A stretch of 64,000 nt of DNA, taken from the NCBI GenBank assembly GCA_023391695.1, contig JAEWAK010000057.1:16123-80122 (forward strand). The letters run 5' to 3'. The DNA is from Bacillota bacterium. Lineage in GTDB: Bacteria; Bacillota; Clostridia; Lachnospirales; Lachnospiraceae. The stretch's first letter is position 1, and every line of letters starts with the position of its first letter. Below the pieces are notes generated by a model that ran no database searches, was not told the origin of the DNA, and was given only the letters and a program-made list of their open reading frames with translations. The translations under genes were made by a program, and so were the position numbers. Of the stretch, positions 51,519-59,566 are shown one piece after another.

Positions 51519-51921
51519 CGTTGTATAGGGAGTATATGGCCGGCTTAAAACATGACGGATAAAAATGGTTCGTGTTAACTCACATCTGTGCGCTTTGGCG
51601 CACGTACAAATCAGGAAGTTTGCATTTGTTTTTTAACCTACCACCCATGCATATCGCAAGCTAACTTGCGATACTGCCCAAATAAGAGTGCGAAATTTCT
51701 TTTATTTCACGCTACTCCTAATAAAAAAGCACAAACTTCTCGTTCTGGAATAGTATGATTTGTAGAGCCTCAAAGAGGTGAAAAACATCGCAGCAGTTCT
51801 GTTTTCCACGCTGACTGTCACTTTCAGACATATCTGTATTGAAAATAGTAATTTTTTTAATTGAATATAAATTAACACCATTATATATGAATTAAATAAA
51901 TTGAATTAATTATCATAAAAA
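51519..51921. other. Hairpin-rich gene-free region
   Basis: No coding frame was found. Several stems stand close together: GTGCGC/GCGCAC (51588-51603), ACAAAT/ATTTGT with a T-run after it (51605-51634), TATCGCAAG/CTTGCGATA (51652-51673), and GCGAAAT/ATTTC-CGC (51690-51712). The string CTGACTGTCACTTT (about 51809-51822) is a partial reverse copy of the dispersed 19-mer at 10.7 and 27.05 kb. From 51845 the sequence is very AT-rich. A small structured RNA is possible but unproven. Confidence 0.4.
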
Positions 51922-51949
51922 TTGAATTATTTTTGTTATTTCATATAAT
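51922..51949 (+). promoter_or_regulatory. Upstream promoter candidate for nrdD
   Basis: TTGAAT (51922-51927) and TATAAT (51944-51949) are separated by 16 bp in an AT-rich region. A start near 51956 would place the NrdR boxes inside the transcribed leader. Confidence 0.5.
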
Positions 51950-52034
51950 GGTTAGTAGTGTTACATTTCGAGGGGGATTAAAGCGGAAAGTTCAGAATTC
52001 AAAAAAGTAAATGGGTATTAAGGACTAGAGCGTA

Positions 52035-52081
52035 CCACAAGATATAGTGGTAACCATAAAAAGTAAATATATATATTGTAG
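52035..52081. promoter_or_regulatory. Pair of NrdR boxes
   Basis: Box 1, CCACAAGATATAGTGG (52035-52050), matches the published NrdR consensus ACACWATATATWGTGT at 13 of 16 bases. Box 2, AATATATATATTGTAG (52066-52081), matches at 11. Their centres are exactly 31 bp apart, the three-turn spacing known for NrdR site pairs. NrdR represses ribonucleotide reductase genes in many bacteria, and the next gene is nrdD. Confidence 0.7.
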
Positions 52082-52088
52082 CTTGTTC

Positions 52089-52117
52089 TTGACGTGGAAT
52101 GGAAATTCTGCTAATAT
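52089..52117 (+). promoter_or_regulatory. Proximal promoter of nrdD
   Basis: TTGACG (52089-52094) and TAATAT (52112-52117) are 17 bp apart, just after the second NrdR box. The start would be near 52124, 55 bases before the ATG. Confidence 0.5.
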
Positions 52118-52178
52118 ATAATTTATGAGAAGTTACATAAGACAAGTCAGGTAACAGATAAGAAGGGGGATTTAACTC

Positions 52179-54581
52179 ATGATTCAAGTATTAAAAAGAG
52201 ATGGAGAAATTGCAGATTTTAATCTGCCAAAAATAACCGAAGCAATTTCCAAGGCTTTTAAAGCAACGGAAAAAAGTTATACCGAAGATATTATTAACTT
52301 ACTGTCTTTGAGAGTTACGGCAGATTTTCAGACTAAGGTAAAAGAGGGGCAGGTCAGTGTTGAGGATATACAGGACAGCGTTGAACATGTTTTGGAGCAG
52401 ACCGGTTATACGGATGTTGCCAAAGCATATATTTTATACCGCAAAAACAGGGAACGTATCCGTAACATGAAATCCACCATCCTGGATTATAAAGAAATCG
52501 TCAACAGTTATGTAAAAGAAGAAGACTGGCGTGTCAAAGAAAATTCCACCGTTACTTATTCCGTAGGCGGTTTGATCTTACATAATTCCGGGTCCATTAC
52601 GGCAAATTACTGGCTGTCGGAAATTTATGACGAAGAGGTCGCGAATGCCCACAGGAATGCGGATCTCCATTTACATGACTTGTCCATGTTGACCGGTTAT
52701 TGTGCCGGCTGGTCCTTAAAACAGCTGATTACGGAAGGATTAGGAGGAATACCCGGCAAAATTACCTCTTCTCCTGCAAGCCATCTGTCTACCCTTTGCA
52801 ACCAGATGGTTAATTTCTTAGGAATCATGCAGAATGAATGGGCAGGCGCCCAGGCATTTTCGTCCTTTGACACTTATTTGGCTCCTTTTGTAAAGATTGA
52901 TGACTTATCCTACCGTGAAGTAAAGCAATGCATCCAGTCCTTTATCTATGGTGTCAATACACCAAGCCGCTGGGGTACACAGGCTCCCTTTTCCAATATA
53001 ACCTTGGACTGGACCGTCCCGAATGACCTGGCCGAGCTTCCCTGTATTGTAGGCGGTAAGGAAGTGGATTTTAAATATAAAGACTGTAAAAAAGAAATGG
53101 ATATGGTCAATAAGGCATTCATTGAGATCATGATTGAGGGGGATGCTAACGGCAGGGGATTCCAGTATCCTATTCCCACTTATTCCATTACCAGTGATTT
53201 TGACTGGTCCGATACGGAAAATAACCGTTTATTATTTGAAATGACCGCGAAATACGGCACCCCGTACTTTTCGAACTATATTAACAGTGATATGGAACCC
53301 AGTGATGTCCGTTCCATGTGCTGCAGGCTCCGCCTTGACCTCAGGGAACTCAGAAAGAAGACAGGAGGTTTCTTTGGCTCAGGGGAAAGCACCGGTTCTA
53401 TCGGTGTAGTAACCATTAATATGCCAAGGATTGCTTATCAGGCTGTTTCCGAAGAAGATTTCTTTAAACGTTTAGACCGTATGATGGATATCTCGGCCCG
53501 TTCCTTAAAAGTTAAGAGGGATGTTATCACGAAACTTTTGGCGGAAGGCTTATATCCTTATACAAAACGTTACCTGGGAACCTTTGAAAATCATTTCTCG
53601 ACCATAGGTCTGTTGGGAATGAATGAAGTTGGTCTGAATGCAAAATGGCTGGGCAAGGACATGACGGATCCCGCAACCCAGGCTTTCAGCGTGAAAGTAT
53701 TAAACCACATGAGGGAACGTTTATCCGATTACCAGGAAGAATACGGTGATTTATATAACCTGGAAGCAACTCCGGCGGAATCCACCAGTTACCGTCTGGC
53801 GAAACATGACAGGAAACGCTGGCCGTTAATTAAAACGGCAGGTAAGGAAGGCGATACGCCTTATTATACCAACAGTTCCCATTTGCCGGTAAGCTATACG
53901 GAAGATATTTTTGAAGCTCTGGATGTCCAGGACCAGCTTCAGACTCTGTATACTTCCGGAACGGTATTCCATGCATTTTTAGGGGAAAAATTACCGGATT
54001 GGCAGGCAGCGGCCAAGTTAGTCCGTACCATAGCTGAAAATTATAAGCTGCCTTACTATACATTGTCACCTACTTATTCCATCTGTAAAAATCACGGCTA
54101 TTTGGCCGGTGAGCAGTTTAAATGCCCGGAATGCGGACAGCAAGCCGAAGTTTACAGCCGGATTACCGGCTATTACCGTCCGGTACAGAACTGGAATGAA
54201 GGCAAGGCACAGGAGTATAAGAACAGAAGACTTTATGAGATAGAACATTCCAGGCATATGCCCGTTGGCGGCTGTGACCATGAGGATATTTCCGAGGAAG
54301 TTTCCTCTTACTTTGATGAGATTGCAGCAGCAGATTTCCGCCATAATGCCGCCTATCTTTTTACCACAAAAACCTGTCCGAATTGTAAAGCGGCCAAAGA
54401 ATACCTGGGAAATTATCCTTATATTCTGGTTGATGCGGAAGACAACCCGGAACTTACCCAGCAGTACGGTGTTATGCAGGCACCTACCCTGGTGGTTGTA
54501 AAAGACGGACAATATAAGAAATATGCCAACGCATCCAATATAAAAGGATTTGCGGAAGAACAGCTGGTTGGTGCAAAATAA
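52179..54581 (+). CDS. nrdD: Anaerobic ribonucleoside-triphosphate reductase with C-terminal glutaredoxin-like domain
   Basis: This glycyl-radical enzyme makes deoxynucleotides without oxygen. An ATP-cone allosteric domain (residues 1-90) precedes the barrel with SMCCRLRLD and the zinc-site CPEC (Cys649, Cys652). The radical glycine is Gly664 in RITGYYRP. Beyond the usual end, residues about 720-800 form a glutaredoxin/thioredoxin-like domain with the redox pair Cys733-Cys736 (TCPNC). This suggests the thiol-dependent subclass (NrdD2 type) rather than the formate-dependent one. The activase gene nrdG, usually adjacent, is absent here. ATG at 52179 follows AAGGGGG. Confidence 0.93.
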   Translation: MIQVLKRDGEIADFNLPKITEAISKAFKATEKSYTEDIINLLSLRVTADFQTKVKEGQVSVEDIQDSVEHVLEQTGYTDVAKAYILYRKNRERIRNMKSTILDYKEIVNSYVKEEDWRVKENSTVTYSVGGLILHNSGSITANYWLSEIYDEEVANAHRNADLHLHDLSMLTGYCAGWSLKQLITEGLGGIPGKITSSPASHLSTLCNQMVNFLGIMQNEWAGAQAFSSFDTYLAPFVKIDDLSYREVKQCIQSFIYGVNTPSRWGTQAPFSNITLDWTVPNDLAELPCIVGGKEVDFKYKDCKKEMDMVNKAFIEIMIEGDANGRGFQYPIPTYSITSDFDWSDTENNRLLFEMTAKYGTPYFSNYINSDMEPSDVRSMCCRLRLDLRELRKKTGGFFGSGESTGSIGVVTINMPRIAYQAVSEEDFFKRLDRMMDISARSLKVKRDVITKLLAEGLYPYTKRYLGTFENHFSTIGLLGMNEVGLNAKWLGKDMTDPATQAFSVKVLNHMRERLSDYQEEYGDLYNLEATPAESTSYRLAKHDRKRWPLIKTAGKEGDTPYYTNSSHLPVSYTEDIFEALDVQDQLQTLYTSGTVFHAFLGEKLPDWQAAAKLVRTIAENYKLPYYTLSPTYSICKNHGYLAGEQFKCPECGQQAEVYSRITGYYRPVQNWNEGKAQEYKNRRLYEIEHSRHMPVGGCDHEDISEEVSSYFDEIAAADFRHNAAYLFTTKTCPNCKAAKEYLGNYPYILVDAEDNPELTQQYGVMQAPTLVVVKDGQYKKYANASNIKGFAEEQLVGAK

Positions 54582-54630
54582 AATTCATGCCTGTATTCCG
54601 TCTGCCATTGCAGGCGGCTGCGGCTTTACA

Positions 54631-54695
54631 GAAGTACCTCTTAGGGTAAAAGGGTTTATAATATCCTTTTTACCTTAAGAGGTACTTTTCTTTTT
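54631..54695 (+). terminator. Terminator of nrdD
   Basis: AAGTACCTCTTA pairs with TAAGAGGTACTT, extended inward by GGTAAAAGG with CCTTTTTACC, and followed by a T-rich run. It is among the strongest hairpins in the window. Confidence 0.9.
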
Positions 54696-54761
54696 ATCTT
54701 TTTTTTCATAAGAGTCTCGTAGGAATAAAGTCACAAAATAGTATAAATTTGTAAATTTTTA

Positions 54762-54770
54762 TGCTATAAT
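54762..54770 (+). promoter_or_regulatory. Extended -10 promoter of the LytTR regulator
   Basis: TGCTATAAT at 54762-54770 is a perfect extended -10 element, 43 bases before the ATG; the -35 region is weak. Confidence 0.5.
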
Positions 54771-54812
54771 TTGTTTTGGTGGAGATAAATATATAAAAAA
54801 GGAGGGTATATT

Positions 54813-55556
54813 ATGTTTCGTATTGCAGTATGCAGTGAAGAGATTGCAATTTGTTCCCAGATAGAGCAGGTTGCATTAAATTACAGTAAACGGATACTTG
54901 AAGGCATGGAAGTGGAAGTGTATGATTCCGGGGAGGAAATGTATCGGTTCCTGAAAGCTGGAACTGAGTTTGACATGATTTTTTTGGATAATAAATTGAA
55001 AGTATTAAACGGAGCTGAGTTAGGCAAAAAAATCCGTGAGGAATTAAAAAATGAAAGCGTCCAGCTGGTATATATTTCGGCTAAGGAAAGTTATGTCATG
55101 GATTTATTTGATGCCAGACCTCTTAACTTGCTGCTAAAACCTCTAAAAATTCAGAAAATTGTAAATGTGCTTGAAAAGGGAATGGAACTGTCTAATCGGC
55201 TTAATCAATACTTCATTTGTAAACAGGGCCATAATATAATAAAAAAGTCTATAAAGGATATTATATATTTTGAAAGCAATAACAGGAAAGTTAAGCTGGT
55301 TACGGCGAATGATGAAATATTTTTCTACGGTTCTTTATCGGAGGTATATTCACAAGTTGCAAAGTATGAATTTTTCTGCATACACAAGTCTTTTTTGGTC
55401 AATTACAAGCATATTATTACATTTGAATATGATAAAGTAGTTATGTCTGATAAGACTGTTTTATCAATCAGCCAGCTAAGAAGAAAAAGTGTGAGAAACC
55501 TCTATCATCAGAATTATTCCAACCAGGTTTTAAGCCATAATATTCAAAAATCTTAG
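54813..55556 (+). CDS. LytTR family response regulator without adjacent kinase
   Basis: The receiver domain has the acidic pair Glu9-Glu10, the phospho-acceptor Asp59 in MIFLDNKL and Lys109 in LLLKPL. The C-terminal LytTR DNA-binding domain spans about residues 138-235, with DIIYFESNNRKVKLV and FFCIHKSFLVNYKHI. AgrA, VirR and ComE belong to the same group and often control secreted peptides or virulence proteins. There is no histidine kinase gene nearby. The secreted protein encoded next may be its target, which is inference. The ATG at 54813 follows AAAGGAGGGT. Confidence 0.88.
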   Translation: MFRIAVCSEEIAICSQIEQVALNYSKRILEGMEVEVYDSGEEMYRFLKAGTEFDMIFLDNKLKVLNGAELGKKIREELKNESVQLVYISAKESYVMDLFDARPLNLLLKPLKIQKIVNVLEKGMELSNRLNQYFICKQGHNIIKKSIKDIIYFESNNRKVKLVTANDEIFFYGSLSEVYSQVAKYEFFCIHKSFLVNYKHIITFEYDKVVMSDKTVLSISQLRRKSVRNLYHQNYSNQVLSHNIQKS

Positions 55557-55561
55557 TTCAT

Positions 55562-55743
55562 TACAAAAATTTGTATGAGTTTCTACAAGTCCCCGTATAA
55601 AAAATAATTTTATGATAGAATAAAGATGAAGTAAAAAATAGAAAGGAGGTTTGTGTTTAAAAGCACTTTGACTTAACTTGTAGGCAGTAGTATTTAATAG
55701 CACTTAAAACATGTTAATGGAATCACCAAAGGAGGAAATTTAT
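55562..55743 (+). promoter_or_regulatory. Upstream region of the secreted protein gene
   Basis: TACAAA-AA-TTTGTA (55562-55575) is a short dyad and may be a regulator site. TGATAGAAT (55613-55621) looks like an extended -10 element. Further on, a strong ribosome-binding site (AAAGGAGG, 55642-55649) is followed only by a seven- or eight-codon frame (from TTG 55651 or GTG 55653), so it is orphaned or belongs to a leader peptide. Confidence 0.4.
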
Positions 55744-56793
55744 ATGAGAAAAAGTTTTATTAAAACAGCAGCACTAACTACGATGTTAACAGTTTGTTTA
55801 TCAGCAACGGCATTTGCCGGTGATATGGTTTTGGCAGAAAACACAACAGGTATTATCGAGGAAAATAATGAAAAAAGCGGTTTGTTAATTGATAATGATG
55901 CTGTTAGTGAAATGCTTCAAAATGACTTGAAAGAGAATCCTCATTATGTGGAGAATCCAGTATTTACTGAAAGTATTGGTGCAAAGCTCAAAAAAAGCGC
56001 CGAGTATCAGGTGAATGCCGGTGAAGGGGATATTTATGAACCCAATAATGGTCCGGCCGCAGCAACACAGGGAAAATCCGGCAGTAAGGTAAATGCAACC
56101 ATTCATGCGGACACGGATGTGGATTGGTATGGATTTCAAGTAACACAGGCGGATGTAAACGATGGGGTTATTTATTCATTTATTCTGACTAATATTCCAA
56201 TTGGTTGTGACTATGATATGTATTTACTGGACGAGACTTTTGCCGGGTATGCAGATTTACAAAGCGGAAATACTACGGAACAATTTTATTTAACGTTTAA
56301 TACGGCAGGTACCTATTATGTTGCTGTCCAGTCTGATCTCGGTTATAGTGATTCGGCATATACACTTTATTTTGGCAGGACATATAAGAGTGGATATCGG
56401 TCATATACGGATACAGGGCTGACTTATAATTTTGGTAACATACCGTTGGGAAATACGACAGAGATGTTTACCGGCTGGTTAAGTTACAATTTAACGAATG
56501 CAACGGATATTCCGGATAGTGCAATCGTTGAGCGGTTCTATTTAACAGATCACGGGAACGGTGCATATTGGATAGGCCTTTCTAAATGGCTTGCTGCACA
56601 AAATGGAGATATATATAAACAATATGGCGGAATTCTCTTAATGGATATGAATTATGGCAATAATTATTATGTAAAACAGAATTGGAGCATTCGTGGAAGC
56701 ATTATACACAGTAACTATTTTGTTTGGACACCTAAAGTGGCAATTGAATATCAATATCCTGTAATACCACAGAATTTAAGGTTTATAAATTAG
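55744..56793 (+). CDS. Secreted protein with PPC-like (pre-peptidase C-terminal) domain
   Basis: A signal peptide of about 26 residues (ends in ATAFAG) is followed by a linker and a PPC-like beta-sandwich at about residues 95-210, recognised by DIYEPNNGPAAATQ, DTDVDWYGFQVT and AGTYYVAVQSD. The C-terminal 140 residues are rich in aromatic residues and asparagine, and not recognised. No protease domain is present, so the protein probably binds a polymer or partner outside the cell. The frame opens at 55711, but the ATG at 55744 follows AAAGGAGGAAA, giving 349 residues. Confidence 0.75.
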   Translation: MRKSFIKTAALTTMLTVCLSATAFAGDMVLAENTTGIIEENNEKSGLLIDNDAVSEMLQNDLKENPHYVENPVFTESIGAKLKKSAEYQVNAGEGDIYEPNNGPAAATQGKSGSKVNATIHADTDVDWYGFQVTQADVNDGVIYSFILTNIPIGCDYDMYLLDETFAGYADLQSGNTTEQFYLTFNTAGTYYVAVQSDLGYSDSAYTLYFGRTYKSGYRSYTDTGLTYNFGNIPLGNTTEMFTGWLSYNLTNATDIPDSAIVERFYLTDHGNGAYWIGLSKWLAAQNGDIYKQYGGILLMDMNYGNNYYVKQNWSIRGSIIHSNYFVWTPKVAIEYQYPVIPQNLRFIN

Positions 56794-56873
56794 TATAAGA
56801 AATATGATAGTGGCATGATAAGGAAAGCATAAACAAATATTATAAAAATATTCTAAGGTCAAAATAAATCGGG

Positions 56874-56914
56874 AAGTCCCCTGTTTCTTTTTGTAAGAAA
56901 TGAGGGACTTTCTT
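56874..56914 (+). terminator. Terminator of the secreted protein gene
   Basis: AAGTCCC (56874-56880) pairs with GGGACTT (56904-56910) and TTTCTT with AAGAAA inside it, followed by a short T-rich tract. Confidence 0.65.
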
Positions 56915-56970
56915 GTGTTAATGAGGATTTTGGAGTCCTGATTCAAGCGGTATTAATATGTCTTTATGAA

Positions 56971-57018
56971 TTGACCGAGTTCCGGTAATTATGATATAAT
57001 GTCGGTAGACATTATATC
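56971..57018 (+). promoter_or_regulatory. Promoter and operator-like inverted repeat of thyA-folA
   Basis: TTGACC (56971-56976) and extended -10 TGATATAAT (56992-57000) are 18 bp apart, a strong promoter. A perfect 11-bp inverted repeat, GATATAATGTC and GACATTATATC (56993-57003 with 57008-57018), covers the -10 element and the transcription start, exactly where a repressor would act. A second dyad, ATATCATG/CATGATAT (57042-57049 with 57062-57069), repeats the same ATGATATAAT core at 57063-57072. Confidence 0.65.
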
Positions 57019-57151
57019 AGCGCCGAACGTAGTGAGTGCGCATATCATGGCAGCTTGCGTACATGATATAATTGCGATAGAGAAACGGGTTTGGTATCGG
57101 GAATTCCGGATACGGGCCTGTATAAAATCTAAATTTAAGGAGGCGGCAATA

Positions 57152-58000
57152 GTGAGTCTGGCTGATAAAATATTTATTGATATGTGTAAAGAGATCCTGG
57201 AAAACGGAGTCAGTACGGAAGGAGAAAAGGTCCGCCCTAAGTGGGAAGATGGGACAAGTGCTTATACCATTAAAAAATTCGGTGTGGTAAACCGTTATGA
57301 TTTATCCAGAGAATTTCCGGCTATAACCCTAAGGAGAACCGCAATTAAGAGCTGTATTGATGAAATATTGTGGATTTGGCAGAAAAAATCCAACAATGTC
57401 AAGGAGCTGATCAGCCATATCTGGGACAGCTGGGCAGACGAAAGCGGCTCTATCGGGAAAGCATACGGTTACCAGCTGGGAATAAAACATAAATACAGAG
57501 AAGGGGAAATGGACCAGGTTGACCGGGTAATTTATGATCTGAAAAATAACCCTTACAGCCGCCGTATTATGACGAATATATATGTACACCAGGATCTGCA
57601 TGAAATGAATTTATATCCCTGTGCCTACAGCATGACTTTTAATGTAACCAGGCAAAAGGACAGTGAAAGGCTTAAACTGAATGCCATACTTAACCAGCGC
57701 TCCCAGGATATACTGGCGGCAAATAACTGGAATGTATGCCAGTATGCAGTTTTGGTCCATATGTTTGCACAGGTGTGTGATATGGAGGTTGGAGAATTGG
57801 TCCATGTTATAGCGGATGCCCATATTTATGACCGCCATATCCCGATTATTGAGGAAATGATCAAAAGACCTGTTTATGATGCGCCCACTTTTTGGATGAA
57901 TCCGGATATCAAAGATTTCTATCAATTTAAAGTGGAAGATTTCAGGCTGGATAATTATGTGACCGGCCCTAAAATTGAGAATATTCCGGTAGCGGTTTAA
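57152..58000 (+). CDS. thyA: Thymidylate synthase, ThyA type
   Basis: The enzyme methylates dUMP to dTMP with methylene-tetrahydrofolate, leaving dihydrofolate. The catalytic cysteine is Cys157 in NLYPCAYSM; the surrounding RRIMTNIYVHQDL and NQRSQDILAANNWN correspond to the phosphate- and nucleotide-binding segments. The cysteine is followed by Ala instead of the more common His, as in some other Firmicutes enzymes. The frame is open from 56999, but GTG at 57152 follows AAGGAGG (57137-57143), giving 282 residues. folA, which recycles the dihydrofolate, lies directly downstream. Confidence 0.92.
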   Translation: MSLADKIFIDMCKEILENGVSTEGEKVRPKWEDGTSAYTIKKFGVVNRYDLSREFPAITLRRTAIKSCIDEILWIWQKKSNNVKELISHIWDSWADESGSIGKAYGYQLGIKHKYREGEMDQVDRVIYDLKNNPYSRRIMTNIYVHQDLHEMNLYPCAYSMTFNVTRQKDSERLKLNAILNQRSQDILAANNWNVCQYAVLVHMFAQVCDMEVGELVHVIADAHIYDRHIPIIEEMIKRPVYDAPTFWMNPDIKDFYQFKVEDFRLDNYVTGPKIENIPVAV

Positions 58001-58064
58001 TTTACTGGTAAAGGAAACGGGAATATTCGCTTTTACTATAGAAAGACAGGAGTTTAACGTTAAG

Positions 58065-58556
58065 ATGAATTTAATTGTAGCAGTAGATAAAAACTGGGCT
58101 ATTGGTTATCAGAATAAGTTATTAATCAGCATACCGGAAGATATGCGCTTTTTCAGGGAAGAAACCACCAATAAGGTAGTTATTATGGGCAGGAATACCC
58201 TGGAAACATTTCCGGGCGGAAAGCCCCTTAAGAACCGTACCAATATTGTCATTACTTCAAAACCGGATTTTACGGTCAGTGATGCCATAGTGGTACACAG
58301 CGTGAAAGAAGCACTGGCTGCGGTAAAAGATTATAAATCGGAAGATATCTATGTGATCGGCGGAGCCAGTATTTATAAACAAATGCTTGATTATTGTGAG
58401 GTGGCCCATGTTACCAAAATAGATTATGCCTATCATGCGGACACTTATTTCCCGAACCTGGACGAAAGGCCGGATTGGGTTATTGAGGCAGAATCGGATG
58501 AGCGGACTTATTATGATATTGAGTATGCCTTTTATAAATATGTCAGGAAAAAGTAA
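58065..58556 (+). CDS. folA: Dihydrofolate reductase
   Basis: The enzyme reduces dihydrofolate made by ThyA. The 163-residue protein shows the family marks: LIVAVDKNWAIGYQNKLL at the N-terminus, VIMGRNTLETFPGGKPL, and YVIGGASIYKQML near residue 105. The ATG at 58065 follows GACAGGAG. It is 64 bp from thyA in the same orientation, an operon seen in many bacteria. Confidence 0.93.
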   Translation: MNLIVAVDKNWAIGYQNKLLISIPEDMRFFREETTNKVVIMGRNTLETFPGGKPLKNRTNIVITSKPDFTVSDAIVVHSVKEALAAVKDYKSEDIYVIGGASIYKQMLDYCEVAHVTKIDYAYHADTYFPNLDERPDWVIEAESDERTYYDIEYAFYKYVRKK

Positions 58557-58592
58557 GACGAATTAAGGTATTTTTAATTAGCGGGAGATACC

Positions 58593-59264
58593 ATGATAGA
58601 TAAAATCAAAAATAATGTTCTTTTTAAAGGCTTAACCCGGGAGGAAATAGAACTTTGTTTGAAGTGCTCCGATGCCAGGTTAAAAGATTACGGTAAAAAT
58701 CAGATCATATTCAGCCAGATGGACCCGCCAACGGCCCTTTATGTCCTTCTTTCGGGTTCCGTATCGGTCTGTAAGGATACGCCGGATGGCAGAAGGTATA
58801 TAGTGACCAATATTGAAGAAAAGGATATATTCGGTGAGGTCTACGTATTCTTAAAAAAAGCTGATTATAATTATTATGTACTGGCCAATACGGATTCCAC
58901 CGTACTTGCCATACCCAAGGAATATTTTTTTACCTCCTGCGATAAAGCCTGCAATGCCCATTCCGTGATAATCCAGAACATGCTGGGAATCCTGGCGCAG
59001 AAGGCTTACTTTTTAAACAATAAAGTACAGCTGTTAACCAGCGGGAGCTTAAGGCAGAAAATTGCGAAATATCTTCTGGAAAACTGTAATAACACAAAAT
59101 ATGTAAAGCTTACCATGAACCGGGAACAGTTCTCGGCATATCTTAATGTTACAAGGCCGTCCCTTTCCAGGGAACTGATCAAAATGCAGGAAGACGGCCT
59201 GATTGAAGTGGACCGGGATATGGTAAAAATAATGGATTTGGATAAATTAAGTACAACGCTGTAA
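58593..59264 (+). CDS. Crp/Fnr family transcriptional regulator
   Basis: A cyclic-nucleotide-binding-like domain (about residues 10-130) precedes a Crp-type winged helix-turn-helix (about 160-205, with MNREQFSAYLNVTRPSLSREL). The 223-residue protein has six cysteines, including a CLKC pair at 22-25 and Cys116/Cys120, so sensing of redox, metal or NO via the N-terminal domain is possible; the arrangement does not match classical FNR exactly. The ATG at 58593 follows GCGGGAGA. It is likely co-transcribed with thyA-folA; its targets are unknown. Confidence 0.85.
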   Translation: MIDKIKNNVLFKGLTREEIELCLKCSDARLKDYGKNQIIFSQMDPPTALYVLLSGSVSVCKDTPDGRRYIVTNIEEKDIFGEVYVFLKKADYNYYVLANTDSTVLAIPKEYFFTSCDKACNAHSVIIQNMLGILAQKAYFLNNKVQLLTSGSLRQKIAKYLLENCNNTKYVKLTMNREQFSAYLNVTRPSLSRELIKMQEDGLIEVDRDMVKIMDLDKLSTTL

Positions 59265-59279
59265 CAGGCAGAACCGCAG

Positions 59280-59305
59280 CAAAGCGGAATACGATATCCG
59301 CTTTG
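59280..59305 (+). terminator. Hairpin after the Crp-family gene
   Basis: A perfect 9-bp stem, CAAAGCGGA/TCCGCTTTG (59280-59288 with 59297-59305), lies 15 bases after the stop. No T-run follows, so it may act as a pause or mRNA-end hairpin. Confidence 0.4.
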
Positions 59306-59328
59306 ACAAACAGGAGTACCGGTATACG

Positions 59329-59490
59329 GTAACAGAAAAAGTACCGGGTAACAGAAAAAGTACCGGGTAACAGAAAAAGTACCGGGTAACAGAAAAAGTA
59401 CCGGGTAACAGAAAAAAATCTCGGGGTACAGAAAAAATCCCCGGGGACAAAAAAATCCCGGGGAATAGAAAAAATCCCCGGGGAATGGAA
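59329..59490. repeat. Tandem repeat, 19-bp unit with degenerate tail
   Basis: Four exact copies of gtaacagaaaaagtaccgg start at 59329, 59348, 59367 and 59386, then units drift (from 59405) into GAATAGAAAAAATCCCCGGG-type variants to about 59490. The array lies between convergent genes. The drifting units contain CCCCGGGG palindromes and could form hairpins with each other. A minus-strand frame with repeating residues across it is a repeat product. Confidence 0.9.
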
Positions 59491-59533
59491 AGTATTCCAT
59501 GTACACTGGCCTTTTTACGTAAGCCTTATAAAG

Positions 59534-59557
59534 AAAAGCCCCTTGTCCGGGGTTTTT
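59534..59557. terminator. Bidirectional terminator
   Basis: AAAAGCCCC pairs with GGGGTTTTT across a six-base loop. A-run and T-run on the two sides let it serve both the Crp gene (plus) and the ABC operon (minus). Confidence 0.8.
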
Positions 59558-59566
59558 AATATATTT

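Noticed and set aside
56999..57151. Long N-terminal extension of ThyA
   Set aside because: The sequence upstream of GTG 57152 is the promoter and dyad region; a strong ribosome-binding site supports the shorter protein.
59006..59506. Minus-strand frames with repeating FLLPGTFSVT residues
   Set aside because: They arise from the 19-bp repeat and overlap the well-supported Crp-family gene.
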